Source of the DNA: Bacteroidota bacterium
GTDB taxonomy: Bacteria; Bacteroidota; Ignavibacteria; UBA10030; UBA8401
Direction of reading: 5' to 3'
DNA length: 59,494 nucleotides
NCBI GenBank assembly: GCA_008933835.1
Contig: WBUG01000014.1
Location: forward strand, 1 to 59,494
The notes beneath the pieces are model-generated. The model did not search any database. It had not been told where the DNA came from and saw nothing but the letters and a program-made list of their open reading frames with translations. Below are positions 28,587 through 38,472 of this stretch, in pieces. The position numbers and the translations under genes are program-made. Numbering within the stretch: the stretch's first letter is position 1; every line of letters begins with the position of its first letter.

Positions 28587-29216
28587 ATGAAACTTGAAGT
28601 GCTCAAGAAAGACGGGTCGAAGAACGGCGAGACGGTGGAGCTCAAGCCGGACATCTTCGAGATCGAACCGAACGACCATGCGATCTACCAGGCGGTCCGC
28701 TCGTACTGGGCCAACCAGCGGCAGGGGACGCACAAGGTGAAGGAACGCAGTGAGGTGCGCGGCGGCGGCAAGAAACCCTTCTCCCAGAAGAAGACCGGAC
28801 GCGCCCGTCAGGGCACCGGACGTTCGCCCCTGATGCCGGGCGGCGGTTCCATCTTCGGTCCCAAGCCGCACGACTACGTCGTGAAGCTTCCCGCCAAGGT
28901 GAAACGTCTCGCGCGCAAATCGGCGTGGTCGTACAAGGCGAAGGACGGTCAGATCATGATCGTCGAAGACTTCTCGTTCGACCTGCCGAAGACGAAGGAG
29001 ATGACCTCCATCCTGAAGGCGCTGAACGTCGGCGGTAAGAAGGTGCTGCTGCTCACGCCGAAGACCGATCAGAACGTCCTCAAGTCCGGACGGAACATCC
29101 CCTCGCTGAACGTGCTCGAAGCGGCGAAGGCGTCCACCTACGATATCCTGAACAACGCGGTGGTCGTCCTGACGAAGAGCAGCGTCGAGGTCATCCACAA
29201 CACTTTTGCGAACTAA
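28587..29216 (+). CDS. rplD: 50S ribosomal protein L4
   Basis: 209 residues. The extended exit-tunnel loop includes [21 protein letters not shown] and [13 protein letters not shown]4 lines the peptide exit tunnel and, in enterobacteria, regulates the S10 operon; whether it does so here is unknown. 24 bases after rplC. Confidence 0.98.
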   Translation: MKLEVLKKDGSKNGETVELKPDIFEIEPNDHAIYQAVRSYWANQRQGTHKVKERSEVRGGGKKPFSQKKTGRARQGTGRSPLMPGGGSIFGPKPHDYVVKLPAKVKRLARKSAWSYKAKDGQIMIVEDFSFDLPKTKEMTSILKALNVGGKKVLLLTPKTDQNVLKSGRNIPSLNVLEAAKASTYDILNNAVVVLTKSSVEVIHNTFAN

Positions 29217-29233
29217 GCGGGACGCGAACCATC

Positions 29234-29521
29234 ATGGCAATCCTAGTCCAACCATTACTGACCGAGAAGATGACCGACCTGGCCGCAAAGCGCCAGTACG
29301 CCTTCAAGGTCGCCCAGAACGCGAACAAGATCGAGATCGCGCGTGCCGTCGAGAAGAAGTTCAACGTCACGGTGACCAGCGTCCGCACGCTCAACGTGAA
29401 GGGGAAGGTCAAGACCCAGCTGACCCGGCGCGGCCGCGTCGTGGGGAAGCGCAGCGACTGGAAGAAGGCGGTCGTCACCCTGAAGGACGGCCAGACCATC
29501 GATTTTTTGGCAACAGCATAA
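29234..29521 (+). CDS. rplW: 50S ribosomal protein L23
   Basis: 95 residues. Typical parts are [21 protein letters not shown] and [19 protein letters not shown]23 sits at the tunnel exit and docks trigger factor and SRP. 17 bases after rplD. Confidence 0.97.
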   Translation: MAILVQPLLTEKMTDLAAKRQYAFKVAQNANKIEIARAVEKKFNVTVTSVRTLNVKGKVKTQLTRRGRVVGKRSDWKKAVVTLKDGQTIDFLATA

Positions 29522-29536
29522 CGGGAAGAGCAGTCT

Positions 29537-30370
29537 ATGGCAATCCGTAAACTCAAACCGACAACGGCCGCGACCCGCTACTACTCCATCGCGTCGTTCG
29601 ACGAGATCACGAAGACGAAGCCCGAGAAGTCCCTTCTCGAGAAGATCACCAAGTCCGGCGGACGCAACAGCCACGGACACGTGACCTCGCGCCACCGCGG
29701 CGGCGGACACAAGCGCCGGTACCGCGTCATCGACTTCAAGCGCGAGCGCCGCGACATCGAAGGGAAGGTCGCCGCGATCGAGTACGATCCGAACCGCACC
29801 TGCTACATCGCCCTGATCCACTATCCGGACGGCGACAAGCGCTACATCCTCGCTCCGGAAGGTCTGAAGGTCGGGATGAAGATCGTCGCCGGCGAGACCG
29901 CGGAGCCGAACCTCGGCAATGCGCTTCCGCTGAAGGCGGTCCCGGTCAACACCATGGTGCACAACATCGAACTGAAGGTCGGCAAGGGCGGACAGATCGC
30001 CCGGAGCGCCGGCAACTTCGCGATGGTGCAGGCGAAAGAGGGGGGATTCGTGCTCCTGAAATTCCCCTCCGGCGAGTCCCGCAACGTCCATGCCGCATGC
30101 TACGCCACGATCGGCCAGCTCGGGAACATGGACCACGAGAAACTGAGCCTCGGCAAGGCCGGCCGGTCGCGTTGGCTCGGCATCCGTCCGCACACGCGCG
30201 GCATGGTGATGAACCCGGTCGACCATCCGATGGGCGGCGGTCAGGGTAAGTCCAAGGGCGGCGGCGGCTGGCAGCATCCGCGCAGTCCGTGGGGCCAGCT
30301 CTCGAAGGGCCTCAAGACCCGCAAGCACAAGAAACAGTCCACACAGTACATCGTCAAGCGTCGCAAGTAA
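29537..30370 (+). CDS. rplB: 50S ribosomal protein L2
   Basis: 277 residues, normal length. Conserved segments are [20 protein letters not shown], the [10 protein letters not shown] stretch, and the C-terminal [17 protein letters not shown] containing the histidine close to the peptidyl-transferase centre. L2 is required for subunit association. 15 bases after rplW. Confidence 0.98.
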   Translation: MAIRKLKPTTAATRYYSIASFDEITKTKPEKSLLEKITKSGGRNSHGHVTSRHRGGGHKRRYRVIDFKRERRDIEGKVAAIEYDPNRTCYIALIHYPDGDKRYILAPEGLKVGMKIVAGETAEPNLGNALPLKAVPVNTMVHNIELKVGKGGQIARSAGNFAMVQAKEGGFVLLKFPSGESRNVHAACYATIGQLGNMDHEKLSLGKAGRSRWLGIRPHTRGMVMNPVDHPMGGGQGKSKGGGGWQHPRSPWGQLSKGLKTRKHKKQSTQYIVKRRK

Positions 30371-30385
30371 TTCTACGAGACTCCT

Positions 30386-30664
30386 ATGAGCCGTTCCCTC
30401 AAAAAAGGTCCTTACATCGATCTGCGTCTTCAGAAGAAAGTGGAGACGCTGAACAAGTCCAACAAGAAGCAGGTCATCAAGACGTGGGCCCGGTCGTGCA
30501 CGATCACGCCGGACTTCGTCGGGCACACCTTCGCGGTGCACAACGGGAACAAGTTCATCCCGGTGTACATCCAGGAGGCGATGGTGGGACACAAACTGGG
30601 CGAGTTCGCGCCGACCCGCATCTTCCGCGGGCATCCGGGCGTGAAGTCGGAAGCGGCGGCCTAA
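30386..30664 (+). CDS. rpsS: 30S ribosomal protein S19
   Basis: 92 residues: [20 protein letters not shown] at the start, then [21 protein letters not shown] and [13 protein letters not shown]19 is a head protein contacting the A-site finger of 23S rRNA. 15 bases after rplB. Confidence 0.98.
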   Translation: MSRSLKKGPYIDLRLQKKVETLNKSNKKQVIKTWARSCTITPDFVGHTFAVHNGNKFIPVYIQEAMVGHKLGEFAPTRIFRGHPGVKSEAAA

Positions 30665-30692
30665 CAACGAAATCTATCGGAGACGACAGTCC

Positions 30693-31046
30693 ATGGAAGC
30701 ACGAGCAGTCAATCGGTATGTTGGCACTTCACCGCGCAAGATGCGGATCGTGATCGATCTGATCCGCGGCAAGTCGGTGGGGGAAGCGATGAACATCCTT
30801 CACTTCCAGCCGAAGCATGCCGCCAAGGACGCGGAGAAGGTGTTGCGGTCCGCGGTGTCCAATTTTCAGAACAAGGATGCGAACGCCGGCGTGAGCACGG
30901 ACGACCTGTACGTGAAGGAGGTCTTCGTGAACGGCGGACCGCAGATGAAACGGATCCTCCCGGCGCCGATGGGCCGCGCGTACCGCATGATCAAGCGCTC
31001 GCACCATCTGACGATCGTGGTCGATCACCGCACTTCAAAAAAATAA
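30693..31046 (+). CDS. rplV: 50S ribosomal protein L22
   Basis: 117 residues. It opens [20 protein letters not shown]; the beta-hairpin near the C-terminus ([20 protein letters not shown]) reaches into the exit tunnel where macrolides bind. GGAG lies 9 bases before the ATG. Confidence 0.97.
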   Translation: MEARAVNRYVGTSPRKMRIVIDLIRGKSVGEAMNILHFQPKHAAKDAEKVLRSAVSNFQNKDANAGVSTDDLYVKEVFVNGGPQMKRILPAPMGRAYRMIKRSHHLTIVVDHRTSKK

Positions 31047-31065
31047 ATTCAGTCGAGGAGTCACT

Positions 31066-31704
31066 TTGGGACAGAAAATCAATCCGACCGGCCTGCGTTT
31101 AGGGGTCATCAAGACCTGGGATTCCAGCTGGTTCGATGACCGGAACTATTCCGAGAAGCTGCACGAGGATTTCCACGTCCGCAACTACCTGCGGAACCGC
31201 CTGAAGAAGGCCGGCGTGTCGCGCATCCAGATCGAACGGACCCCGAAGAACGCGCGCGTCACCATCAACACATCCCGTCCCGGTGTGGTGATCGGCAAGA
31301 GCGGCAAGGAGATCTCGCAGCTCGAAGAGGAACTGAAGAAGATCACGAACAAGGACGTGAAGATCCTCATCAACGAGATCAAACGTCCGGAGCTCGATTC
31401 GGCCCTGGTGGCGGAGAACATCGCGGCGCAGCTCGAGGGACGCGTCGCGTTCCGCCGGGCGATGAAGCAGGCCATCACGGCGGCGATGCGCATGGGCGCC
31501 GAAGGCATCCGCGTGAAGTGCGCGGGCCGTCTGGGCGGCGCGGAGATCGCGCGCACCGAGCAGTACAAGGAAGGCCGCATCCCGCTCCACACCCTCCGCG
31601 CGGACATCGACTATGCGCACGCCGAAGCGTCGACCATCTACGGGAAGATCGGCGTGAAGGTGTGGATCTGCAAGGGAGAGGTACTCGAGAAAGTCGGACG
31701 TTAA
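31066..31704 (+). CDS. rpsC: 30S ribosomal protein S3
   Basis: 212 residues. It begins [19 protein letters not shown]; the KH domain contains [17 protein letters not shown]; the C-terminal domain has [17 protein letters not shown]3 lines the mRNA entry site and has helicase activity with S4. TTG start (31066) after CGAGGAG; no ATG upstream gives the conserved GQK N-terminus. Confidence 0.97.
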   Translation: MGQKINPTGLRLGVIKTWDSSWFDDRNYSEKLHEDFHVRNYLRNRLKKAGVSRIQIERTPKNARVTINTSRPGVVIGKSGKEISQLEEELKKITNKDVKILINEIKRPELDSALVAENIAAQLEGRVAFRRAMKQAITAAMRMGAEGIRVKCAGRLGGAEIARTEQYKEGRIPLHTLRADIDYAHAEASTIYGKIGVKVWICKGEVLEKVGR

Positions 31705-31731
31705 TCAGGACAGTATTCGGAGCACGCAACC

Positions 31732-32151
31732 ATGTTAATGCCAAAGAGAGTCAAGTTCAGAAGGGCCCAGCGCGGACGGATGCGCGGAGCCGCCACCCGT
31801 GGTGCCTCGGTCGCGTTCGGTGACTACGGCCTGAAGGCCATGGAGCCGGGGTGGATCACCGCCCGGCAGATCGAAGCGGCCCGCGTCGCGCTCACGCGTT
31901 TGATGAAGCGCGAAGGCAAGGTCTGGATCCGCATCTTCCCGGACAAGCCGGTGTCGAAGAAGCCCGCCGAGACCCGTATGGGTTCGGGAAAGGGTGCGCC
32001 GGAGTTCTGGGTGTCCGTCGTGAAACCGGGACGCATCATGTTCGAGGTCGGCGGCATCAAGCGGGAGGTCGCCCAGGAGGCGCTCACCCTCGCCGCCCAC
32101 AAGCTTCCCATCAAGACGAAGTTCGTTTCACGCATCGATTTGGCCGCGTAA
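31732..32151 (+). CDS. rplP: 50S ribosomal protein L16
   Basis: 139 residues, normal length: [20 protein letters not shown] at the start and [20 protein letters not shown] in the middle. L16 organises the A-site tRNA region of the large subunit. GGAG lies 9 bases before the ATG. Confidence 0.98.
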   Translation: MLMPKRVKFRRAQRGRMRGAATRGASVAFGDYGLKAMEPGWITARQIEAARVALTRLMKREGKVWIRIFPDKPVSKKPAETRMGSGKGAPEFWVSVVKPGRIMFEVGGIKREVAQEALTLAAHKLPIKTKFVSRIDLAA

Positions 32152-32162
32152 GGAGAGGCACC

Positions 32163-32378
32163 ATGAAACCACACGAACTCAGACAACTGACCGACGCGGA
32201 GCTGGAGCAGCGCATCCTCGAGAACAACGACGCGCTCGCCACCATGCAGTTCCAGAAGGCGACCAGCCAGGTGGAGAACACCGCGAAGTTCACGTCGCTC
32301 CGGAAGGACACCGCCCGCATGAAGACCATCCTCCGCGAGCGGGCCCTGTCGAAGTCCAGCAGCGCACCCCAGCAATAA
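32163..32378 (+). CDS. rpmC: 50S ribosomal protein L29
   Basis: 71 residues forming two long helices. It begins MKPHELRQLTDAELEQRILE, the standard L29 opening, and ends in a Ser/Gln-rich tail. L29 is next to L23 at the tunnel exit. TAAGGAG lies 7 bases before the ATG, overlapping the rplP stop. Too short to stand out among larger frames but unmistakable by sequence and position. Confidence 0.96.
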   Translation: MKPHELRQLTDAELEQRILENNDALATMQFQKATSQVENTAKFTSLRKDTARMKTILRERALSKSSSAPQQ

Positions 32379-32393
32379 TCCTACAGAGGAACG

Positions 32394-32651
32394 ATGGAAC
32401 AACGTACGAACAGAAAAGTCAGGACCGGCAAGGTCGTCGCCAACAAGATGCAGAAGAGCATCGTCGTGGCGACCGAGCGCAAAGTCGCCCATCCGCTGTA
32501 TAAGAAGTACTTCAAGCGCACCACGAAATACTACGTGCACGACGAGAAGAACGAGGCGGGGATCGGCGACACGGTGAAGATCATGGAAACGCGGCCGCTC
32601 AGCAAACTGAAGCGCTGGAGACTGGTCGAGATCGTTGCGAAGGCAAAATAA
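32394..32651 (+). CDS. rpsQ: 30S ribosomal protein S17
   Basis: 85 residues. Key parts are [31 protein letters not shown] and [20 protein letters not shown], the OB-fold of S17. It binds the central domain of 16S rRNA. 15 bases after rpmC. Confidence 0.98.
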   Translation: MEQRTNRKVRTGKVVANKMQKSIVVATERKVAHPLYKKYFKRTTKYYVHDEKNEAGIGDTVKIMETRPLSKLKRWRLVEIVAKAK

Positions 32652-32681
32652 GAAGAACACGAGTATCGTTCGGAGACGACT

Positions 32682-33050
32682 ATGATTCAGGAAGAAACCA
32701 ATCTAGTGGTAGCAGACAATTCCGGCGCGAAGAAGGTGCGCTGCATCCGGGTGCTCGGCGGTCATGACCGCCGGTACGCCTCCGTCGGCGACCTCGTCGT
32801 GGTGTCCGTGAAGTCGGCCATCCCGGGCGCCCAGGTGAAGAAGGGGGACGTCTCCCGCGCCGTCGTGGTCCGGACCAAGAAAGAGGTCGGCCGCAAGGAC
32901 GGTTCGTACATCCGGTTCGACGAGAACGCCGTCGTCCTCATCAACCAGCAGGGGGAGCCCCGCGGCACCCGCATCTTCGGCCCCGTGGCCCGCGAACTGC
33001 GCGAGAAACAGTACATGAAGATCGTATCACTGGCACCCGAAGTGCTTTAA
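32682..33050 (+). CDS. rplN: 50S ribosomal protein L14
   Basis: 122 residues, exactly the usual length. It begins [20 protein letters not shown] and ends [12 protein letters not shown]14 helps form the intersubunit bridge B8 and binds the silencing factor RsfS. GGAG lies 8 bases before the ATG. Confidence 0.98.
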   Translation: MIQEETNLVVADNSGAKKVRCIRVLGGHDRRYASVGDLVVVSVKSAIPGAQVKKGDVSRAVVVRTKKEVGRKDGSYIRFDENAVVLINQQGEPRGTRIFGPVARELREKQYMKIVSLAPEVL

Positions 33051-33065
33051 GAGAGAGAGCAACCC

Positions 33066-33389
33066 ATGCACGTCAAAAAGAATGATATCGTCGTCGTCGT
33101 CGCCGGCAACTCCAAGGGGAAAGAAGGCAAGGTCCTGAAGGTGTTCCCGGAGACCAACAAGGTCATCGTGGAGGGGGTGAACGTCGTGAAACGTCACACC
33201 CGACCCAGCCAGAAGAACCCGCAGGGAGGGGTGGTGCAGAAGGAGGCCCCCATCAGTTCCTCGAACGTGATGGTGAAGGACCCGAAGAGCGGCAGCGCCA
33301 CCCGGGTCGGCTACGCCCGCACCACCGACGCCGCGACCGGCAAGAAGAAGGTCATGCGCGTCGCGCAGAAGAGCGGAGAGATGTTCTAA
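33066..33389 (+). CDS. rplX: 50S ribosomal protein L24
   Basis: 107 residues. A KOW motif ([20 protein letters not shown]) is followed by [20 protein letters not shown]. It initiates 50S assembly near the tunnel exit. 15 bases after rplN. Confidence 0.98.
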   Translation: MHVKKNDIVVVVAGNSKGKEGKVLKVFPETNKVIVEGVNVVKRHTRPSQKNPQGGVVQKEAPISSSNVMVKDPKSGSATRVGYARTTDAATGKKKVMRVAQKSGEMF

Positions 33390-33437
33390 TCTACCACCGG
33401 CGCCCCGCGAACAACGTGGCGCACAACGTACACTACC

Positions 33438-34079
33438 ATGGCAAAAGACAAACCGAAGAAAGAAGAGAAGTCCGAGAAGAAGAAGGGCGGGCACGTCCGC
33501 GAGGCCGGCGTCTACCCTCGTCTCGCCGAGAAGTACAAGGCCGAGATCGTCGGCGCGATGATGAAGCGTTTCAACTACAAGAACGTGATGCAGGTGCCGA
33601 AACTGGAGAAGATCTCCGTGAACGTCGGCGTGGGTCAGGCGACCCAGGACGCGAAGCTGCTCGACACCGCCGTGGCGGAACTGGAGCAGATCACGGGGCA
33701 GAAGGCGGCCATCACGAAGGCCAAGAAGGCCATCTCGAACTTCAAGCTGCGCCAGGGACTTCCCATCGGCGCCCGCGTGACCCTGCGCGGACGCATGATG
33801 TACGAGTTCCTGGACCGTCTCGTCTCGCTGGCCATGCCGCAGATCCGCGACTTCCGCGGCGTATCGGACCGGTCGTTCGACGGACGCGGTAACTACACGC
33901 TCGGCATCAAAGAGCAGATCATCTTCCCGGAGATCGACGCGGACAAGGTGGCCAAGATCACCGGCATGGACGTCACGTTCGTCACGACCGCGCAGACGGA
34001 CATGGAAGCGATGGAACTGCTCCGGCAGTTCGGCATGCCCTTCGTGAAACGCGAACAACCCGTCGTCAAAGCAAGCTAA
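33438..34079 (+). CDS. rplE: 50S ribosomal protein L5 with basic N-terminal extension
   Basis: 213 residues against about 180 in most bacteria. The L5 core begins near residue 25 ([20 protein letters not shown]) and includes [16 protein letters not shown] and [18 protein letters not shown]. Before it lies a 23-residue Lys/Glu-rich extension ([17 protein letters not shown]). No internal ATG or GTG would give the short form with a good RBS, so the extension is likely real. L5 binds 5S rRNA. Confidence 0.95.
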   Translation: MAKDKPKKEEKSEKKKGGHVREAGVYPRLAEKYKAEIVGAMMKRFNYKNVMQVPKLEKISVNVGVGQATQDAKLLDTAVAELEQITGQKAAITKAKKAISNFKLRQGLPIGARVTLRGRMMYEFLDRLVSLAMPQIRDFRGVSDRSFDGRGNYTLGIKEQIIFPEIDADKVAKITGMDVTFVTTAQTDMEAMELLRQFGMPFVKREQPVVKAS

Positions 34080-34089
34080 AAGGAACCCT

Positions 34090-34359
34090 ATGGCAAAACT
34101 CAGTTCGGTGGCCCGGCAGAAGCGCCGGGAAAAGCTGGTGGCGAAGTACGCCGCGAAGCGTAAAGAGTTGATCGAAGCGGGCGATGTGGAAGGCCTGCGC
34201 GCGCTCCCCCGCGACAGCAATCCCATCCGGCTCCACAACCGCTGCAATCTCACGGGCCGTTCGCGCGCGTACTACCGCAAGTTCGGGCTGTCCCGGCTGA
34301 TGCTGCGGAAACTGGCGCACGAAGGTAAAATCCCCGGACTTGTCAAAGCAAGCTGGTAA
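34090..34359 (+). CDS. rpsN: 30S ribosomal protein S14 (zinc-independent form)
   Basis: 89 residues, the short form but lacking the CxxC pairs of the zinc-binding type; only one Cys is present ([20 protein letters not shown]). It ends GLVKASW as usual. AAAGGAA lies 5 bases before the ATG. It binds the 30S head. Confidence 0.96.
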   Translation: MAKLSSVARQKRREKLVAKYAAKRKELIEAGDVEGLRALPRDSNPIRLHNRCNLTGRSRAYYRKFGLSRLMLRKLAHEGKIPGLVKASW

Positions 34360-34381
34360 CGGAACAGGAGAACAGTTCAGA

Positions 34382-34780
34382 ATGGCTCATTCAGATCCCA
34401 TCGCAGATTACCTCACCCGACTCCGCAACGCCATCCAGGCGAAGCATAAGAAGGTGGAGATCCCGGCGTCGAACCTGAAGAAGGAGATCACCCGGATCCT
34501 CGCGGACAACAAGCTCATCACCCGGTACGAGGTGGTGCCCGACGTGACCAAGCAGGGGACCATCCGCATCGCGCTCCGGTACCACGAGGGGTCGAACGTG
34601 ATCAAGGGGACCCGCCGCGTCAGCACACCGGGCCGCCGCACGTACCGTTCGGTGGACCAGCTCCCCCGCGTCAACAACGGGCTCGGTCTGGCCATCGTCT
34701 CGACGTCAAAAGGTTTGATGTCCGATAAGCAGGCTCGCAAGGAAAACGTCGGCGGAGAGGTCCTCTGCCTCATCTGGTAA
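34382..34780 (+). CDS. rpsH: 30S ribosomal protein S8
   Basis: 132 residues. It begins AHSDPIADYLTRLRNAIQA, has STSKGLMSDKQARKENVGGE and ends VLCLIW, all typical. S8 binds the central domain of 16S rRNA and is the translational repressor of the spc operon in E. coli. AGGAG lies 10 bases before ATG 34382. Confidence 0.98.
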   Translation: MAHSDPIADYLTRLRNAIQAKHKKVEIPASNLKKEITRILADNKLITRYEVVPDVTKQGTIRIALRYHEGSNVIKGTRRVSTPGRRTYRSVDQLPRVNNGLGLAIVSTSKGLMSDKQARKENVGGEVLCLIW

Positions 34781-34791
34781 AGGAGTAGAAC

Positions 34792-35337
34792 GTGTCACGC
34801 ATTGGCAAGAAACCGGTAGTGATCCCCAGCGGCGTCACCGTCAACGTCGGCAACGGCACGGTGTCGGTGAAAGGGAAGCTGGGCGAACTCAAGGATCGCA
34901 TCCATCCCCGCATCACCGCCGAAGTGAAGGGGAGCGAACTGACCCTCACCCGCGCGAGCGAATCGCGGACGGACCGCGCCCTGCACGGGACGACGCGGGC
35001 CAACATCGCCAACATGGTGAAGGGGGTCTCCGAGGGCTTCACGAAGAAGCTCGAACTGGTCGGCGTGGGATACAAGGCGGAGATGAAGGGGAAGAACCTG
35101 GCGCTCGCGCTCGGCTTCTCGCATCCCATCCTGTTCCGCGCCCCGGAGTCCATCAAGATCGAGACCCCGACCCAGACGAGCATCCTCATCTCCGGCACGG
35201 ACCGGCAGCTCGTCGGCCTCGTCGCCGCGAAGCTCCGGTCCTTCAAGGAGCCCGAACCGTACAAGGGCAAGGGCGTGAAGTACGAGAACGAGTTCATCCG
35301 CCGTAAGGCCGGCAAGACCGCGGCGAGTTCCAAATAA
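34792..35337 (+). CDS. rplF: 50S ribosomal protein L6
   Basis: 181 residues with two repeated domains: SRIGKKPVVIPSGVTVNVGN, then LVGVGYKAEMKGKNLALALG and the closing KGKGVKYENEFIRRKAGK. It binds near the sarcin-ricin loop. GTG start with AAGGAG 6 bases upstream. Confidence 0.98.
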   Translation: MSRIGKKPVVIPSGVTVNVGNGTVSVKGKLGELKDRIHPRITAEVKGSELTLTRASESRTDRALHGTTRANIANMVKGVSEGFTKKLELVGVGYKAEMKGKNLALALGFSHPILFRAPESIKIETPTQTSILISGTDRQLVGLVAAKLRSFKEPEPYKGKGVKYENEFIRRKAGKTAASSK

Positions 35338-35357
35338 TACCAGGGTGAAATGATCCT

Positions 35358-35726
35358 ATGATCAAGAAAGACAACAACACGCGACGGCTGAAGATCAAGA
35401 CGACGATCCGGAAGAAGATCTACGGGACCGCCGAACGGCCGCGCTTCACGGTGTATCGCAGCTTGAACGAGATCTACGGGCAGATCATCGACGACGCGGC
35501 CGGCAAGACGCTGGTCTCCATCTCTTCCACGTCCAAGGACGTGAAGGGGGAACTGGCCGCGGCGAAGTCGAAGATCGAACGCAGCACCATCGTCGGCAAG
35601 CTCCTGGCGAAGAAGGCGCTCGAGAAGAACATCAGCTCCGTCGTCTTCGACCGGAACGGCTACCTGTACCACGGCCGGGTGAAGGCGATCGCCGACGGGG
35701 CGCGCGAAGGCGGGCTCAAGTTCTGA
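35358..35726 (+). CDS. rplR: 50S ribosomal protein L18
   Basis: 122 residues. Basic N-terminal arm ([20 protein letters not shown]) followed by the 5S rRNA-binding fold with [14 protein letters not shown] and [19 protein letters not shown]. It is followed within 13 bases by a tRNA gene instead of rpsE. Confidence 0.97.
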   Translation: MIKKDNNTRRLKIKTTIRKKIYGTAERPRFTVYRSLNEIYGQIIDDAAGKTLVSISSTSKDVKGELAAAKSKIERSTIVGKLLAKKALEKNISSVVFDRNGYLYHGRVKAIADGAREGGLKF

Positions 35727-35739
35727 TCTGACCACGGAT

Positions 35740-35810
35740 TGTCGTGTCGTCCAATGGCAGGACAGCGGCCTTTGGAGCCGTTAATCCTGGTTCGAATCCA
35801 GGCACGACAG
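35740..35810 (+). tRNA. tRNA-Gln (anticodon TTG) inside the spc operon
   Basis: Acceptor TGTCGTG/CACGACA; the anticodon stem around loop CTTTGGA gives anticodon TTG; T-arm CCTGG/CCAGG with TTCGAAT is normal. CCA is not encoded. It lies 13 bases after the rplR stop and 38 before the rpsE start, same strand, with no visible promoter or terminator of its own. Confidence 0.95.
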
Positions 35811-35848
35811 CAACGACAGTCGAATAACCATCACAGAGAGGTCTTCCA

Positions 35849-36352
35849 TTGGCACGAATCAAAGCTAGCGAACTCGATCTGAAAGACAAACTGGTCCACA
35901 TCAACCGCGTCGCGAAAGTGGTGAAGGGCGGACGCCGGTTCAGCTTCAACGCCATCGTGGTGGTCGGCGACGGCAACGGACATGTCGGCGTGGGTCTGGG
36001 CAAGGCGAACGAAGTGGCGGACGCCATCTCGAAGGGGACCGACGACGCCAAGAAGAACGTGGTGAAGGTCCCGGTCATCAACGGCACCGTGCCGCACGAA
36101 GTGCTCGGCAAGTACGGCGCCGGCAAGGTGATGCTGCGGCCCGCGGCCCCAGGAACCGGGCTCATCGCCGGCGGCGGCGTCCGTGCGGTGCTCGAACTGG
36201 CGGGAGTGAAGGACGTGCTGACCAAACAGATGGGTTCCTCCAATCCGCACAACGTGGTGAAGGCGACCCTGAGCGCGCTGCTCTCCATGCGCGATGCGCG
36301 GATGATCGCCCGCGAGCGCGGCATTTCGGTTCAAGAACTTTTCCAACAGTAA
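35849..36352 (+). CDS. rpsE: 30S ribosomal protein S5
   Basis: 167 residues. [20 protein letters not shown] and the loop [20 protein letters not shown] lead into the C-terminal [21 protein letters not shown]5 supports decoding fidelity and the mRNA entry tunnel. TTG start preceded by AGAGAGG; no ATG lies in the short leader after the tRNA. Confidence 0.97.
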   Translation: MARIKASELDLKDKLVHINRVAKVVKGGRRFSFNAIVVVGDGNGHVGVGLGKANEVADAISKGTDDAKKNVVKVPVINGTVPHEVLGKYGAGKVMLRPAAPGTGLIAGGGVRAVLELAGVKDVLTKQMGSSNPHNVVKATLSALLSMRDARMIARERGISVQELFQQ

Positions 36353-36366
36353 GGATGTGACCGACC

Positions 36367-36561
36367 ATGGCAGCACCGAAGAAGATCAAGATCACGCAGA
36401 CCCGGAGCATCATCGATACTCTGGCGAAGCATAAGGCCACCATCAAAGCGCTCGGTCTCGGCCGGCCCCATTACTCGGTGGTCCATACCGACACCCCCCA
36501 GATCCGCGGCATGATCAATGCCGTCCGGCATCTGGTCAAGGTCGAAGACGTCCGGTCCTAA
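36367..36561 (+). CDS. rpmD: 50S ribosomal protein L30
   Basis: 64 residues. [20 protein letters not shown], then [20 protein letters not shown] and [13 protein letters not shown] are the standard L30 features. Expected place between rpsE and rplO. TAAGGA lies upstream of the ATG. Confidence 0.97.
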   Translation: MAAPKKIKITQTRSIIDTLAKHKATIKALGLGRPHYSVVHTDTPQIRGMINAVRHLVKVEDVRS

Positions 36562-36621
36562 TCGGGTACCGGGATGATGCGAGCTCCGGCTCCGGAGCGT
36601 TCAGTACCATCAGGAGAAACA

Positions 36622-37113
36622 ATGGCAGACATACTCAGCAATCTTCGTTACGCACAGGGTTCCAGAAAGAAGAAGAAACGCATCGGCCGCGGCCAGGGCT
36701 CCGGTCACGGAGGCACATCTACGCGCGGTCATAAGGGGCAGGGCTCCCGCTCCGGTTCCGGTCTGAAGCGGAACTTTGAAGGCGGCCAGATGCCTCTCGT
36801 GCGCCGTCTCCCCAAGTTCGGTTTCACCCCCGTCCACCGCGTGGAGTACGCCGTGGTGAACGTGTCGCTGCTCGAGAAGCTCGTCGAGACGAAGAAGGTG
36901 ACCGACGGCGTCATCACGCCCGATGTGCTCCGCGCGATCGGCGTGGTGTCGGACAAGAAATCGCCGGTGAAGGTGCTCGGCGACGGGGACCTGAAGTCGA
37001 AGCTCAGCGTCACCGCGCACAAGTTCTCGAAAACGGCGGCCGAGAAGATCGCCGCAGCGGGCGGAACGGTCACCGAGATCGTCTCCGGTCCGGCCCCGGC
37101 CAAACAATCGTGA
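36622..37113 (+). CDS. rplO: 50S ribosomal protein L15
   Basis: 163 residues. The Gly/Arg/Lys-rich N-terminal arm includes RIGRGQGSGHGGTSTRGHKG and the fold includes EGGQMPLVRRLPKFGF. A late 50S assembly protein. AGGAG lies 6 bases before ATG 36622; the longer frame from 36574 lacks both an RBS and conservation with known L15. Confidence 0.97.
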   Translation: MADILSNLRYAQGSRKKKKRIGRGQGSGHGGTSTRGHKGQGSRSGSGLKRNFEGGQMPLVRRLPKFGFTPVHRVEYAVVNVSLLEKLVETKKVTDGVITPDVLRAIGVVSDKKSPVKVLGDGDLKSKLSVTAHKFSKTAAEKIAAAGGTVTEIVSGPAPAKQS

Positions 37114-37122
37114 GTCTGATCC

Positions 37123-38463
37123 ATGAGCAAGTTCACTGAAAGTTTCCGGAACATCTTCAAGATCGAGGAGCTGAGGACGCGGCTGCTGTTCACCGCCGGC
37201 CTGCTCATCGTCGTCCGTATCGGCTCCCACGTCACCCTTCCCGGGGTCGACGCCGGCGTGCTGGCGGACGCCATGCGCAACCAGTCGAGCAACACGCTGT
37301 TCGGGTTGTACGACCTGTTCGTGGGGGGTGCGTTCAGCAACGCGGCCATCTTTGCGCTCGGCATCATGCCCTACATCAGCGCCTCCATCATCATCCAGCT
37401 GCTCGGCGCCGTGGTCCCCTTCTTCCAGAAGCTGCAGAAGGAGGGCGAGGCGGGCCGGAAGAAGATCAACCAGTACACCCGCTTCGGCACCGTCATCATC
37501 TCGCTGCTGCAGGCGTGGGGCGTGAGCGTGCGGCTGGAGAGCCTCAACGCGAACGGCGTGCCCATCGTGCCGGTGGAGGTGCAGGGCTTCTTCTTCGCGT
37601 TCAGCACCATGATCTTCCTCACCTCGGGCACCATGTTCATGATGTGGCTCGGCGAGCAGATCACGGAGCGGGGCATCGGCAACGGTATCTCGCTCATCAT
37701 CTTCATCGGCATCATCGCGCGGTTCCCGCACGCGGTGCTCGACGAACTGCAGCTGGTCGCCTCCGGCGCCCGGCCGCTCATCATCGAGCTCATCATCTGG
37801 GGAGCGATGCTGTTCATCATCGCGGGCGTCGTGATGGTCACGCAGGGGACCCGCCGCATCCCGGTGCAGTACGCGAAGCGGGTGGTCGGACGCAAGGTGT
37901 ACGGCGGCGTCACGCAGTACATCCCGATGCGCGTCAACACGGCAGGGGTCATGCCGATCATCTTCGCGCAGTCCATCATGTTCATCCCGAGCACCGTGCT
38001 GACGTTCTTCCCCGAGAGCGAGTTCGTCGGTTCCATCGCCGGGTACCTCGAGTACACGTCGTTCACCTACTCGTTCTTCTACGGACTGATGATCGTGTTC
38101 TTCACCTACTTCTACACCGCCATCGCGTTCAATCCGAAGGACGTGGCGGAGAACATGCAGAAGAACGGCGGCTTCATCCCGGGCATCCGGCCGGGCAAGC
38201 ACACGTCCGATTTCATCGACAATATCCTCACCAAGATCACGCTGCCCGGATCGGTCTTCCTGGCGATCATCGCCATCCTACCGGCGTTCATGGTGAAGTT
38301 CGGCATCACCTCGAGTTTCGCGTCGTTCTTCGGCGGCACCAGCCTCCTCATCTCGGTGGGCGTGGCGCTGGACACGCTGCAGCAGATCGAATCGCACCTG
38401 CTCATGCGGCATTACGACGGTTTCATGAAGAGCGGCAAGATCAAAGGCCGCATCGGCCGCTGA
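37123..38463 (+). CDS. secY: Sec translocase channel subunit SecY
   Basis: 446 residues with ten predicted transmembrane helices. Signature segments are GIMPYISASIIIQLL near TM2, GEQITERGIGNGISLIIF, and RIPVQYAKRVVGRKVYGG in the cytosolic loop that binds SecA and ribosomes. It forms the protein-conducting channel with SecE (11683). 9 bases after rplO. Confidence 0.98.
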   Translation: MSKFTESFRNIFKIEELRTRLLFTAGLLIVVRIGSHVTLPGVDAGVLADAMRNQSSNTLFGLYDLFVGGAFSNAAIFALGIMPYISASIIIQLLGAVVPFFQKLQKEGEAGRKKINQYTRFGTVIISLLQAWGVSVRLESLNANGVPIVPVEVQGFFFAFSTMIFLTSGTMFMMWLGEQITERGIGNGISLIIFIGIIARFPHAVLDELQLVASGARPLIIELIIWGAMLFIIAGVVMVTQGTRRIPVQYAKRVVGRKVYGGVTQYIPMRVNTAGVMPIIFAQSIMFIPSTVLTFFPESEFVGSIAGYLEYTSFTYSFFYGLMIVFFTYFYTAIAFNPKDVAENMQKNGGFIPGIRPGKHTSDFIDNILTKITLPGSVFLAIIAILPAFMVKFGITSSFASFFGGTSLLISVGVALDTLQQIESHLLMRHYDGFMKSGKIKGRIGR

Positions 38464-38472
38464 CCGGACACG

